A stretch of 34,225 nucleotides of DNA from contig CAZBWE010000017.1 of the NCBI GenBank assembly GCA_964495465.1, positions 1 through 34,225 of the forward strand, given 5' to 3'. Position 1 is the stretch's first letter, and the number at the start of each line of letters is the position of its first letter. Below, piece by piece: positions 1 through 7,697 of this stretch. The translations under genes and the position numbers were made by a program. Under the pieces are notes generated by a model that was not told the origin of the DNA, did not search any database, and worked only from the letters and a program-made list of their open reading frames with translations. The stretch comes from CAZBWE01 sp964495465 (lineage in GTDB: Bacteria; Planctomycetota; Phycisphaerae; Sedimentisphaerales; Anaerobacaceae).

Positions 1-36
1 GCGGTGGAAATTCGTGTTGATGGTGCCCCGCGGTAA
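1..36 (+). CDS. 3' end of an unidentified gene (partial)
   Basis: The first twelve codons read AVEIRVDGAPR followed by TAA, so the window may open on the last residues of a plus-strand gene. Eleven residues are too few to name a family, and an open frame of this length can occur by chance. The 115 bases that follow (37-151) contain no gene that I can support. Confidence 0.25.
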   Translation, partial: AVEIRVDGAPR

Positions 37-151
37 AGCTGTCCAATAACGTTAATGAGGTAAGGATGGAATAAGATTGGTTACTGAGAATTTTCGATGT
101 TTTTTGCGGCAAAGATGACGGGCAGTGTTATTTTATCCCTTGAGTTTGCTT

Positions 152-514
152 TTAATCCTGCCAGGTTCCCAGCGGCACTTTATTATCTTGCCACGAATCG
201 GGTGTTTCTTCGGTTTTTTTCTTGAAAGATTTGAGCGATTCCGGCTCCGCTACTCTGCGGTAGCCCAGTGCCTTTATCACCTCGAGCACTTCCGTCCAGG
301 TTGGGAAGGGGCGTTGGTTTTTGCTTTTATATTCGTCAATGGCTTTTAAAAACTCGAATTGCTCTTCGGACATTTGGCCTTCTTCTGCGGATTTTCGCTC
401 GTCACTAAGGCGTCTGCCTGGGCCTCGCCGGCGGTCCAGCCCCAAACGCCTGTCAACAACGCTTTGCCTGCGGTCTTGGCCTGTGCGACGTTCGGTAGGA
501 TGTTCAGTGTCCAT
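152..514 (-). CDS. Small protein with DRR repeats and a winged-helix-like C-terminal part
   Basis: This 120-residue protein of unknown function has two visible parts. Residues 8-41 are very basic and contain a recurring (E/D/G)RR triplet about every six residues. Residues 48-88 look like a small helical domain in which 'EQFEFLKAIDEYKSKNQRP' is followed by 'TEVLEVIKALGY'. That pattern resembles the helix-turn-helix start of LexA-type winged helices (QxxxLxxIxxYxxxxxxxPTxxE), so DNA or nucleic-acid binding is an inference. No catalytic motif, signal peptide or membrane segment is seen. The ATG at 514 has only a weak upstream ribosome site, and Met48 is an alternative start that would remove the basic repeat. 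It lies downstream of the DUF2007-type gene on the same strand, beyond that gene's terminator, so it is probably transcribed separately. Confidence 0.65.
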   Translation of the reverse strand: MDTEHPTERRTGQDRRQSVVDRRLGLDRRRGPGRRLSDERKSAEEGQMSEEQFEFLKAIDEYKSKNQRPFPTWTEVLEVIKALGYRRVAEPESLKSFKKKTEETPDSWQDNKVPLGTWQD

Positions 515-556
515 TTATGTCTGACCTGTATTTTTAAACTTTGTTGTCTTTTCGCA

Positions 557-599
557 TATAAAAGGTTCCCACTTTGTAATCAGTCGCAAAGTGGGAACC
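557..599 (-). terminator. Perfect 13-bp hairpin with T-tract (minus strand)
   Basis: GGTTCCCACTTTG at 564-576 and its exact reverse complement at 587-599 flank a 10-base loop. Read on the minus strand the stem is followed by TTTTATAT, which fits a rho-independent terminator for the DUF2007-type gene ending at 665. The stem is unusually long and perfect, so it could also be a dispersed palindromic element. Confidence 0.65.
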
Positions 600-664
600 C
601 AGGATTATAATAAGCAGCCCAGGATAATTTGCCTGAGCCGTTTGGCTCAATAGCTTATCGGAGA

Positions 665-988
665 TTAAAACTCATCCTCGAAAAAAAGGTCATCCTCATT
701 GCTGATGTCTTCATCTTCTTCCGAGGCAAAATCATAGAAGTCATCATAGGCATCCTGCGATTCGATTACGACATGTGCTTCATCAAGACAATCTTCCGGA
801 ACCATTACTGCAATGTCCTCGTCATCTATCGAATGTTCGTTTGGCTCGGTGATAATAGCGGGGATGTCATTGACTTTCAGCATAGTTTCGTATTCTTTGG
901 CCTGTTCCATATCCTTGGTAAGTGCGGCAATGACAAATCCTTGAACATTGGACCGGTTTTTTTCAGCTTTTTTGGTATGCTTTGCCAT
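665..988 (-). CDS. DUF2007-type putative signal-transducing protein
   Basis: The protein has 107 residues. The core 'AKEYETMLKVNDIPAII' followed by 'IAVMVPEDCLDEAHVVIE' matches the general pattern of DUF2007 proteins, small single-domain proteins of unknown function with a ferredoxin-like fold. The N-terminus is basic (MAKHTKKAEKNR), and the last 30 residues are almost entirely acidic (runs of E and D with FYDF and FFEDEF), giving strongly opposed charges at the two ends. I chose the ATG at 988 because GGAG lies seven bases upstream. An ATG five codons earlier lacks such a site. The gene is divergent from the histone-fold gene, and the two share the 989-1357 intergenic region. The family match is from memory of the pattern and the role is unknown. 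Confidence 0.7.
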   Translation of the reverse strand: MAKHTKKAEKNRSNVQGFVIAALTKDMEQAKEYETMLKVNDIPAIITEPNEHSIDDEDIAVMVPEDCLDEAHVVIESQDAYDDFYDFASEEDEDISNEDDLFFEDEF

Positions 989-1357
989 TTTATTTCTCCG
1001 CAACGAACACTATTTGGACCTTCTTAATATTTTCCACTTTACTCACCCATTAACGGTTCTTAAAATCATTCTTGTAAATATCTTCGTCCGAATATACCTG
1101 ATGGTTTATTTATTTGTTAAAAACCGCAGCATTATAGCGAAGACCCTGTTTTTCAGGTCGGCTTTTTACTGCTTCTTTTGTGCCTATCGGTTCTATTAGG
1201 CCGGAAATTTAACATTTCGACATATTTTTTTGTTGCAATTATTAATGGTTGTTTGTAATTACAATTCTGAACAATGTTCCGGGCTTATGAAATCAGGCAA
1301 GACTGCCTGACCGGATTATTTTAATTTTAACTTTTTTAGCATATGGAGGTTCTTAGA
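989..1357. promoter_or_regulatory. Divergent intergenic region with a 5'-UTR hairpin
   Basis: This AT-rich region separates the minus-strand DUF2007-type gene from the plus-strand histone-fold gene and must hold both promoters. I could not pick a convincing -35/-10 pair. A perfect 7-bp stem (TCAGGCA at 1293-1299, TGCCTGA at 1304-1310, AGAC loop), flanked by CCGG on both sides, lies 48 bases before the histone start. The ribosome site ATGGAGG at 1343-1349 itself contains an ATG, but the spacing favours the ATG at 1358. Confidence 0.5.
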
Positions 1358-1543
1358 ATGGCAAAGCAAAAAGAGTCTTTGGTTGTAGCCAGCAAGGTAA
1401 AGGCCTATATCAAGAGCAAGAAGATGATGACCTCTTCCGATGCTCTTGGAGCACTCAATGATAAGATATATGGTATGCTTGATGCTGCTGCTGCTCGAAC
1501 CAAGGCTAACCGTCGAAGCACGGTAAAGCCGCAGGATCTGTAG
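1358..1543 (+). CDS. Bacterial single-histone-fold protein
   Basis: This is a 61-residue basic protein. The predicted order is a short helix (about residues 9-20), a long central helix (27-50) and a short third helix ending in 'RRSTVKPQDL' (52-61). That ending is the hallmark of the histone fold: an Arg-x-Thr pair before helix 3 and a conserved Asp, compared with RKTxxxxDI in archaeal histones. The size fits one histone fold with no tails, as in the small bacterial histones known from Bdellovibrio and Leptospira. It probably dimerises and binds DNA non-specifically as a nucleoid protein. The ATG at 1358 has GGAGG 8 bases upstream; an earlier in-frame ATG at 1343 overlaps that site and is less likely. 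The gene stands alone, with hairpins on both sides. The fold assignment is from motif reading, and the DNA-binding mode is inferred. Confidence 0.8.
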   Translation: MAKQKESLVVASKVKAYIKSKKMMTSSDALGALNDKIYGMLDAAAARTKANRRSTVKPQDL

Positions 1544-1651
1544 AATGGATTAGAGGTCTTTTGGCGTTTTAATTCTGACAGGTTTGAGAGACTGCTTGCT
1601 AAAGTCTTTTGTCTGTATATCTTACGTTTGCGGCAGTATTATTTAACTTGG

Positions 1652-1703
1652 GCCGTCCGGTGCCTATTATGTTCCCGTTTGGGCCTAATGGGTACAGGAC
1701 GGC
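1652..1703 (+). terminator. Long interrupted hairpin downstream of the histone gene
   Basis: GCCGTCC (1652-1658) pairs with GGACGGC (1697-1703). Inside it GTGCCTATTA pairs with TAATGGGTAC with two G-U wobbles, and a CCC/GGG tip closes a GTTT loop. Only TTT follows before other bases, so it is a weak intrinsic terminator or a structured 3'-UTR element of the histone transcript. Confidence 0.5.
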
Positions 1704-2110
1704 TTTCTCATAATTAGCCCTCCGAAAGCAATGCGATATAGAAGTTTATAGCCCATATTTTCCCTATTTTTACATAGAAATAAATTATCATTTCATTTTA
1801 TTTTTGGCCTATAAAATCCCGACTATCAGTGTGAAAATTCGCATTTTTTAGAAAATTTGTTGAACTAAACTGCCTGAAAAGCCCGATTTATATAAATAGT
1901 AGTTTGCTTAAATACAGCATTTTCACCAGCTTGAAATTAAGATTGTGTAATTTCTTGCCGATAAGGTGGTTACCGGTAGCGTGCAGCTTGATTGGGTGGC
2001 CTGATTGGTTTACGGCAGTTCGTTTTTTATGCTTTTTTAGGGAAAAATCCACTGTAACCGCTTAATAAGTAAATATTTATGAGACTAAAGCAGCAGGGGA
2101 TTATAACAGT
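1704..2110. other. AT-rich intergenic region, no gene seen
   Basis: About 400 bases of AT-rich sequence lie between the hairpin after the histone gene and the glycosyltransferase start. I see no open frame of credible length and no clear promoter hexamer pair. An AGGGG-type ribosome site at about 2095-2099 serves the next gene. Confidence 0.5.
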
Positions 2111-3397
2111 ATGAGAGTTTTCATGTTAGGCTGGGAGTTTCCTCCCTTTATCAGTGGTGGGCTGGGGACGGCTTGTTATGGACTTACAAAAGCGTTAGAC
2201 CAACTTGGCATAGAAGTAATATTTTGTTTGCCAAGGATGGTGGAAAGCAAATATGTAACTCATGTGAAACTTCTGACCCCTGAAGCTGCTATATCCACAC
2301 GGGCATTTTCTTTCAGTCAGTTTAAAAACGTGAAATTTCGCACAGTTGATTCACCACTTCAGGCATACGCAACGCAGGATGTTTACCAGCGCCGAATCGA
2401 GGAAAGTTTGAAACGAAAACAAATGAGTGGTGGCGGTATCAGTTCAGCCAGCCAGCTCATAGGCGGTATTGACTACTGTGGTGATATGTATGAAGAAGTC
2501 TTTCGTTATGCCGCAGTTTCTGCTCAATTAGCCGAACAGGAACAATTTGACGTAGTCCATGCACACGACTGGATGACATACCCTGCGGGGATTGCTGTGG
2601 CGAGGATGAGTGGAAAACCTCTGATTGTTCATATCCATTCCACGGAGTTTGACCGCAGCGGTGAGCACGTTAACCAGATGATTTATGACATCGAGCGAGA
2701 AGGTATGGAGCAGGCCGATAAAGTAATCACTGTCAGCCATTTTACGCGCAGTATTATAATCAGCCGATACGGCATTAGCGGCGAAAAAGTCGAAGTCGTC
2801 CATAACGGTGTCGAGCACAACGGTAATTGGCCTTTAGCTGAAACTGGTATCAGGAAAGACGAGAAAATTGTCTTATTTCTGGGCCGAATTACAATGCAAA
2901 AAGGCCCCGAATATTTCCTCCAGGCCGCAAAGAAGGTCCTTGAAGTAATGGATAATGTTAAATTCGTTATGGTTGGCTCAGGGGATTTGATGCATCGGGC
3001 CGTCGAAATGGCGGCCGAGCTTGGAATAGGCCAGAAGGTGCTTTTCACGGGCTTTTTGCGCGGTGAAGATGTCCAGAAAATTTATAAGATGGCGGACCTT
3101 TTCGTGATGCCTTCGGTTTCTGAACCGTTTGGTATTGTGCCGTTGGAGGCTTTGGCCAACGATGTACCTGTCATAATAAGCAAGCAGAGCGGAGTCTCCG
3201 AAGTCTTGAAGCATGTCTTGAAAGTTGACTTCTGGGATATAAATGAGATTGCCAACAAGGTTGTAGCTGTTCTGAAGCACCCGCCTCTGGATATGATGCT
3301 GAGAAATCAAGGCAATTACGAGGTTAGAAAGCTGCGCTGGAGAGATTCCGCGGAAAAGTGTGCGAAAATCTATGAAGAAATGCTTGTTGCGGTTTAG
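2111..3397 (+). CDS. Glycogen-synthase-like glycosyltransferase (GT4/GT5 type)
   Basis: This is a 428-residue GT-B fold glycosyltransferase. The N-terminal 'LGWEFPPFISGGLG' (residues 6-19) corresponds to the glucan-synthase nucleotide-sugar loop. HAHDWMT (150-156) is the conserved motif of the N-terminal domain. GRI with a nearby Lys (258-264) contributes to phosphate binding, and EPFGIVPLE (338-346) is the E-x7-E motif of retaining GT4/GT5 enzymes. It lacks a signal peptide and should be cytoplasmic. The next two genes, a GH57 enzyme and a debranching enzyme, point to synthesis or remodelling of glycogen-like alpha-glucan. The donor (ADP-glucose or UDP-glucose) cannot be read from the sequence, and no ADP-glucose pyrophosphorylase lies in the window. 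The start ATG has an AGGGG-type ribosome site 10-15 bases upstream. Confidence 0.85.
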   Translation: MRVFMLGWEFPPFISGGLGTACYGLTKALDQLGIEVIFCLPRMVESKYVTHVKLLTPEAAISTRAFSFSQFKNVKFRTVDSPLQAYATQDVYQRRIEESLKRKQMSGGGISSASQLIGGIDYCGDMYEEVFRYAAVSAQLAEQEQFDVVHAHDWMTYPAGIAVARMSGKPLIVHIHSTEFDRSGEHVNQMIYDIEREGMEQADKVITVSHFTRSIIISRYGISGEKVEVVHNGVEHNGNWPLAETGIRKDEKIVLFLGRITMQKGPEYFLQAAKKVLEVMDNVKFVMVGSGDLMHRAVEMAAELGIGQKVLFTGFLRGEDVQKIYKMADLFVMPSVSEPFGIVPLEALANDVPVIISKQSGVSEVLKHVLKVDFWDINEIANKVVAVLKHPPLDMMLRNQGNYEVRKLRWRDSAEKCAKIYEEMLVAV

Positions 3398-3415
3398 TTG
3401 CCATAAATTAGAACA

Positions 3416-3445
3416 CATCCGGCATTAACGGAATAATGTCGGATG
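3416..3445 (+). promoter_or_regulatory. 12-bp hairpin between glycosyltransferase and GH57 genes
   Basis: CATCCGGCATTA (3416-3427) pairs with TAATGTCGGATG (3434-3445) through one G-T wobble, with a six-base ACGGAA loop. No T-tract follows, so it is more likely an mRNA stability or processing element than a terminator. Confidence 0.45.
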
Positions 3446-3483
3446 AATACACAATGGTATATACATAATTCGAGATACGACAA

Positions 3484-4809
3484 ATGCCTTCAGTATGTTT
3501 TTATTTCCAGGTGCACCAGCCTTTAAGATTGAAGCACTATACCGTATTTGACGACAGCGACCATTATTTTGACGAAGGTAAAAATGCTTTCATTTGTAGG
3601 AAGGTTGCGAATAAGTGTTATCTTCCCGCCAATCGGTTGTTGCTTGATATGATTCGTCGGTATGATGGAAGATTCAGGATAGCATACAGCATAACAGGCG
3701 TTTTGCTTGAGCAGTTGCACAATTATTCGCCGGAAGTTATGAGCACTTTTGATGCGCTGGCGGAAACCGGCTGCGTCGAGTTTTTGGCCGAGACCTATTA
3801 TCACAGTTTGAGTTTTTTATACTCACGTGATGAATTCATAGAGCAGGTCGAAAAGCATATCGAGACCATCGACTATCTTTTTGGTCAGAAACCGCGGGTG
3901 TTTAGAAATACGGAGTTGATTTACAATAATGATTTGGCCGCACTTATAGAATCGATGGGAAACTTCGACGCTGTAATTACCGAAGGTGCAGACCATATTC
4001 TTGGCCGGCGAAGTCCAAATTTTGTTTATCATCCGAAGGGGTGCAGCAAATTAAAACTGCTCTTGAAAAATTATTCACTCAGTGATGATATTGCATTTAG
4101 ATTTTCCAACCGTGGCTGGTCTCAGTGGCCCTTGACTGCCGATAAATATGCGCGATGGGTAAGCAGCATAAATGGCAACGGCAATGTTGTTAATCTTTTT
4201 ATGGATTATGAGACATTTGGCGAGCACCAGTGGGCCGATACCGGCATTTTTGATTTTGTTCGGCACCTGCCTGATGAGATTTTGAGGCATCCGGATAATA
4301 ATTTCAAGACCCCGAGTGAGGTTGTGCAGTCTTACCAATCAGTGGATACGGTAGATGTGCCGCACATCATAAGCTGGGCTGATACCGAAAGAGACCTTTC
4401 GGCCTGGCTCGGAAACGCTATGCAATCAAATGCCATACACGAGCTTTATCGACTCGAAAGGAAAATCAAGAAAACCGGGGACGAAAGAATCATTGCTGAC
4501 TGGAGGAAACTCCAGGCCTCGGACCACTTTTATTATATGTGCACTAAATACTTCGCCGACGGCGATGTTCATAAATATTTTAATCCTTATGACTCACCTT
4601 ATGATTCTTACATAAACTTTATGAATGTCTTGGATAATCTTAACAGTCGTTGTGCCGCTCCGAATTCTTTGAATACGGATGATAAGGATATTCGAGGCCG
4701 GCGGCAATCTGGGGGTATGTTTTTTTCCGCGCCGGATACCGATATGACCGACTGCTCTTTTGGTGTGGATTCACAAAATAAAAATCCGCAAACCCCTGCT
4801 TGTTGCTGA
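3484..4809 (+). CDS. Glycoside hydrolase family 57 alpha-amylase / 4-alpha-glucanotransferase
   Basis: This 441-residue retaining alpha-glucan-active enzyme carries the family-57 conserved blocks in order: HQP at residues 11-13, ETYYHS near 103-108, FRNTELIYNN (140-149) with the probable nucleophile Glu144, and MDYETFGEHQW (240-250) with the probable acid/base Asp241. No secretion signal is present, which implies intracellular action on stored glucan. The last 45 residues are polar and Cys-containing (ending ACC) and unlike the catalytic core. The gene starts 86 bases after the glycosyltransferase and is followed 74 bases later by the debranching enzyme, so the three form a likely operon. Whether it hydrolyses, disproportionates or branches glucan cannot be told from sequence alone. 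Confidence 0.88.
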   Translation: MPSVCFYFQVHQPLRLKHYTVFDDSDHYFDEGKNAFICRKVANKCYLPANRLLLDMIRRYDGRFRIAYSITGVLLEQLHNYSPEVMSTFDALAETGCVEFLAETYYHSLSFLYSRDEFIEQVEKHIETIDYLFGQKPRVFRNTELIYNNDLAALIESMGNFDAVITEGADHILGRRSPNFVYHPKGCSKLKLLLKNYSLSDDIAFRFSNRGWSQWPLTADKYARWVSSINGNGNVVNLFMDYETFGEHQWADTGIFDFVRHLPDEILRHPDNNFKTPSEVVQSYQSVDTVDVPHIISWADTERDLSAWLGNAMQSNAIHELYRLERKIKKTGDERIIADWRKLQASDHFYYMCTKYFADGDVHKYFNPYDSPYDSYINFMNVLDNLNSRCAAPNSLNTDDKDIRGRRQSGGMFFSAPDTDMTDCSFGVDSQNKNPQTPACC

Positions 4810-4883
4810 GGGTGGGATTCCTGCGAATTTGTCGGGTGCCGTGCTTTAAGCGTCGGCTGCGATAAAAGTATGGGAGCCAAATT

Positions 4884-6971
4884 TTGTTAGCATTGCAGAA
4901 AGCCGATGATGTGGAAATTGTATGCTCGTTATCGGGTGATAAAAGCATTGATGAGCTGCTGGCCAGAGAATGGCTGTTGACCAATTCTCGCGGTGGATAT
5001 GCCTCATCGAGTATTGTCGGCTGCAATACCAGGGGCTATCACGGCCTGCTCATCGGTTCGCTTAATCCGCCTGCCAACAGGATAATGGCCTTGGCCAACT
5101 GTCTTGAGATGCTTGTTTTTGAGCGGCAGGGCAGCAGACAAAATGGCCAACAGCAAAGAGCGTTGAACCTCTCGACCTTTGAATTCAGTGATAAGCTTGC
5201 TCCGAAGGGTTTCGCTTACATAAAGAGGTTCCGTCAGGATATCGGCGTTCATTTTGATTATGAGCTGGAAAACGTCGAGCTGACAAAATCCGTATATCTT
5301 CTTCGTGACGACGATACGGTCGCTCTGGTTTATGATTTTACCAGTGTAAAAAGGCCTGCAGATTTTATTTTACGTCCGTTCGTAGGTCTGCGTGATTTCC
5401 ACTCATTGCAGAAATCTTATGCCCCGTTATTTTCTACTTGGCTGGGTTATGGTTTGCTGATTCGCCATGATACGCTGAATAGTTGCGAAATGTTTTTGAG
5501 CTGCCCATCTGCGGACTTTGAAAAAGATCCGCAATGGTGGTTTAATTTTGTATATCGAAATGACCGGGAAAGAGGGCAGGAATTCACTGAGGACTTGTGG
5601 ACACCCGGCTTTTTCAAGTGCCGTATAGATGCGCCAAAGAGAATTGTCTTATGGGCGAATCTGGGCATTCGCTGCAATCCCGAGCAGGTATTGAATGCTG
5701 ACCTTGATGCGGTTCGCGAGGACTTGAACAGGCACAAGAGCAGCATTGTAAATGCAGCCGCAAAGAGCAGGAATGGAAAGCTCAAAATTCTTTATTGGGC
5801 CGCCGACAGGTTTGTCACAAAACGCCGGACGAATGCTGCTTTGCGAAGTAAAGATTCGCTGCGCAGAGCGAGCCACACTGAAAGAACCACTGTCTTGGCC
5901 GGATTCCCCTGGTTTGCAGACTGGGGCAGAGATGCCCTTATTTCATTGCCGGGTTTATTGCTTTCGACAGGCAGGTTTGACGAGGCAAAGTCGGTTTTGA
6001 CAACATTTGCTCATGTAGCCGATGACGGTATGATTCCAAATCGCTTCGATGACTACAGCAATACGACTTACTTTAACAGCGTTGATGCCTCGCTTTGGTT
6101 TATCAACGCTGCTTTTCAATACCTCGCTGCCACCGGCGATTCGAAGACCTTCGCTCAGGACCTTCTGCCGGTAATACGCTGGATAATTGATTCTTATTAC
6201 AACGGCACGCGGTTTGATATTCACGCCGATTCGGATACGCTTATAACCGCCGGCAATAGCGAGACGCAGTTGACCTGGATGGACGCCAGGTATAACGGCA
6301 CGGCTTTTACCCCGAGATACGGAAAGGCGGTCGAGGTCAATGCCTTGTGGTATAATGCGCTTTGTTATCTTGCCCATTTTTATATCCGTCGTGATATGCA
6401 AATCTCCGAGCATTATCAGTCTCTGGCCGATAAAGTTGCAGTGAGTTTTCGTGAGTTGTTCTGGAACGAGGATAAGGGTTACCTGAATGACTGCATTTTG
6501 CCGGATGGCTTGGTTGACGATACCCTTCGCCCGAACCAGATATTTGCGGTTTCACTTATGTTTAGCCCCTTACTTGCCCATCAGAAAAAGTCGGTTGTTG
6601 ACGTGGTTCAGAAAGAGCTGCTGACGCCTTACGGCCTGCGAACGTTGAACGTTCAGGATAGCCGATATAAGAGCATATACACAGGCTCGCAGCGCCAGCG
6701 TGATGAGGCCTATCATCAGGGCACAGTTTGGCCGTTTCTGATTGGTCCGTTTGTTGAGGCCTATTTGAAGGTTAATGAATTCAATCGAAAAAGTAAGAAA
6801 AAAGCCGCTGAATTTATCCAGCCCCTTTTGCAGCATCTAATCGAAGACGGCTGTCTCGGCCAGGTCTCGGAGATTTTCGATGGTGACGCTCCTCATAAAC
6901 CAAAGGGCTGTTTCGCGCAGGCCTGGAGCGTAGGCGAGCTAATAAGAGCATACCTGCTGATTCACAGTTAA
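4884..6971 (+). CDS. Glycogen debranching enzyme, GDE (amylo-alpha-1,6-glucosidase) family
   Basis: This 695-residue cytoplasmic enzyme would hydrolyse alpha-1,6 branches of glycogen. Residues of about 20-250 match the GDE N-terminal domain ('LTNSRGGYASSS', 'NTRGYHGLL'). The C-terminal six-hairpin domain shows FADWGRDAL (344-352), the family's catalytic signature, then MIPNRFDDY, WMDARYNG near 465 and YHQGTVWPFLIGPFVEAY near the end. The start is TTG at 4884, with GGGAG seven bases upstream. No ATG in frame gives a better start. The protein follows the GH57 gene and completes a three-gene alpha-glucan cassette. It is full length for this bacterial and archaeal family. Confidence 0.9.
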   Translation: MLALQKADDVEIVCSLSGDKSIDELLAREWLLTNSRGGYASSSIVGCNTRGYHGLLIGSLNPPANRIMALANCLEMLVFERQGSRQNGQQQRALNLSTFEFSDKLAPKGFAYIKRFRQDIGVHFDYELENVELTKSVYLLRDDDTVALVYDFTSVKRPADFILRPFVGLRDFHSLQKSYAPLFSTWLGYGLLIRHDTLNSCEMFLSCPSADFEKDPQWWFNFVYRNDRERGQEFTEDLWTPGFFKCRIDAPKRIVLWANLGIRCNPEQVLNADLDAVREDLNRHKSSIVNAAAKSRNGKLKILYWAADRFVTKRRTNAALRSKDSLRRASHTERTTVLAGFPWFADWGRDALISLPGLLLSTGRFDEAKSVLTTFAHVADDGMIPNRFDDYSNTTYFNSVDASLWFINAAFQYLAATGDSKTFAQDLLPVIRWIIDSYYNGTRFDIHADSDTLITAGNSETQLTWMDARYNGTAFTPRYGKAVEVNALWYNALCYLAHFYIRRDMQISEHYQSLADKVAVSFRELFWNEDKGYLNDCILPDGLVDDTLRPNQIFAVSLMFSPLLAHQKKSVVDVVQKELLTPYGLRTLNVQDSRYKSIYTGSQRQRDEAYHQGTVWPFLIGPFVEAYLKVNEFNRKSKKKAAEFIQPLLQHLIEDGCLGQVSEIFDGDAPHKPKGCFAQAWSVGELIRAYLLIHS

Positions 6972-6978
6972 ACCTTCA

Positions 6979-7000
6979 ATCGCAAATCGCAAATCGGCAA
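6979..7000. repeat. Heptameric degenerate tandem repeat (ATCGCAA units)
   Basis: Two exact copies of ATCGCAA are followed by ATCGGCAA in the short gap between the debranching enzyme and the azoreductase-like gene, which converge here. The element resembles the ATCGAAA array on the other side of the azoreductase gene. Confidence 0.6.
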
Positions 7001-7016
7001 TTGAAAATTTCTTCCC

Positions 7017-7649
7017 TCAAAATTCCTTTGCCATTTCCCTTGCCTTTTCGCTTGCTTCATCTCGTCTTTGTTTTGCTGTATCAGACCCGCCGGCCAGTGT
7101 CGGCTCAACTACGAGCGAGCGAATATCGCTAAAGCCGATAAATCCTAATATCAATTCGAGATACTTTTTTTGTAAATCGAATGCTTCTGCCCCAGTACCG
7201 GCTTTGTATTCACCGCCGCGGGCGTAAGCGATAAAGACTGGCCTATTTTTTACCAATCCTTCATAGCCGCCTTCTTTGTTTACTGTGAAAGTCAGCCCCG
7301 GCTGAACGATTATATCTATGTATTGTTTCAATCGATATGGGATTGAGAAGTTCCACATCGGCACCGCCATTACGTATTTATCCGCCGATTTGAATTCTTC
7401 GATGATGGCGACTATTTCTGCCCATATCTTTTTGTCATCGGCAGAGTGTTCTTTATTGTGCATTATCTTGTATTTTGCACTTGCCGCCTTGAAGTCGAAT
7501 TGTGGAAGCTCTTTTTCAAAAAGGTTTATCGTTTTGATTTTGTCGTTAGGATGGCTTTGCTTGTATGCTTCGACAAATGCGTTTGCTACAGCTTCTGAGT
7601 AAGAGAGCTGCCCCATCGGCGACGACTTGATATATAATATGTTTTTCAT
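7017..7649 (-). CDS. azoR: FMN-dependent NADH-azoreductase family flavoprotein
   Basis: This 210-residue flavodoxin-like quinone/azo reductase starts 'MKNILYIKSSPMG', with the typical Ser-rich FMN phosphate loop (SSPMGQLSYS). It continues with 'KYVMAVPMWNFSIPYRLKQYID', the conserved PMWNF(S/G)IP signature that contacts FMN, and 'GFIGFSDIRSLVVEPT' near the C-terminus. It probably reduces quinones, azo compounds or nitro compounds two electrons at a time with NAD(P)H, as a cytoplasmic dimer. I chose the ATG at 7649, which has AAGGAA upstream. A longer open frame to 7715 merely translates the heptamer repeat. The gene is on the opposite strand from its neighbours and is bracketed by similar repeat arrays, so it may be a separately acquired cassette. 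Confidence 0.85.
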   Translation of the reverse strand: MKNILYIKSSPMGQLSYSEAVANAFVEAYKQSHPNDKIKTINLFEKELPQFDFKAASAKYKIMHNKEHSADDKKIWAEIVAIIEEFKSADKYVMAVPMWNFSIPYRLKQYIDIIVQPGLTFTVNKEGGYEGLVKNRPVFIAYARGGEYKAGTGAEAFDLQKKYLELILGFIGFSDIRSLVVEPTLAGGSDTAKQRRDEASEKAREMAKEF

Positions 7650-7669
7650 AAAATATTCCTTATTACTAA

Positions 7670-7697
7670 ATCGAAAATCGAAATTCGGAAATCGAAA
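7670..7697. repeat. Heptameric degenerate tandem repeat (ATCGAAA units)
   Basis: Four 7-bp units, ATCGAAA, ATCGAAA, TTCGGAA and ATCGAAA, run head to tail just upstream of the azoR start. Their period and sequence match the arrays at 6979-7000 and, more loosely, at 7863-7890, 11694-11721 and 16311-16353. Confidence 0.65.

Noticed and set aside
564..599. Inverted repeat as a CRISPR repeat
   Set aside because: It occurs once only, with no spacers or cas genes nearby.
6979..7697. Heptamer arrays around azoR as mobile-element ends
   Set aside because: The two arrays are in the same orientation, differ in sequence, and no transposase or target duplication is present; similar arrays occur where no insertion is suspected.
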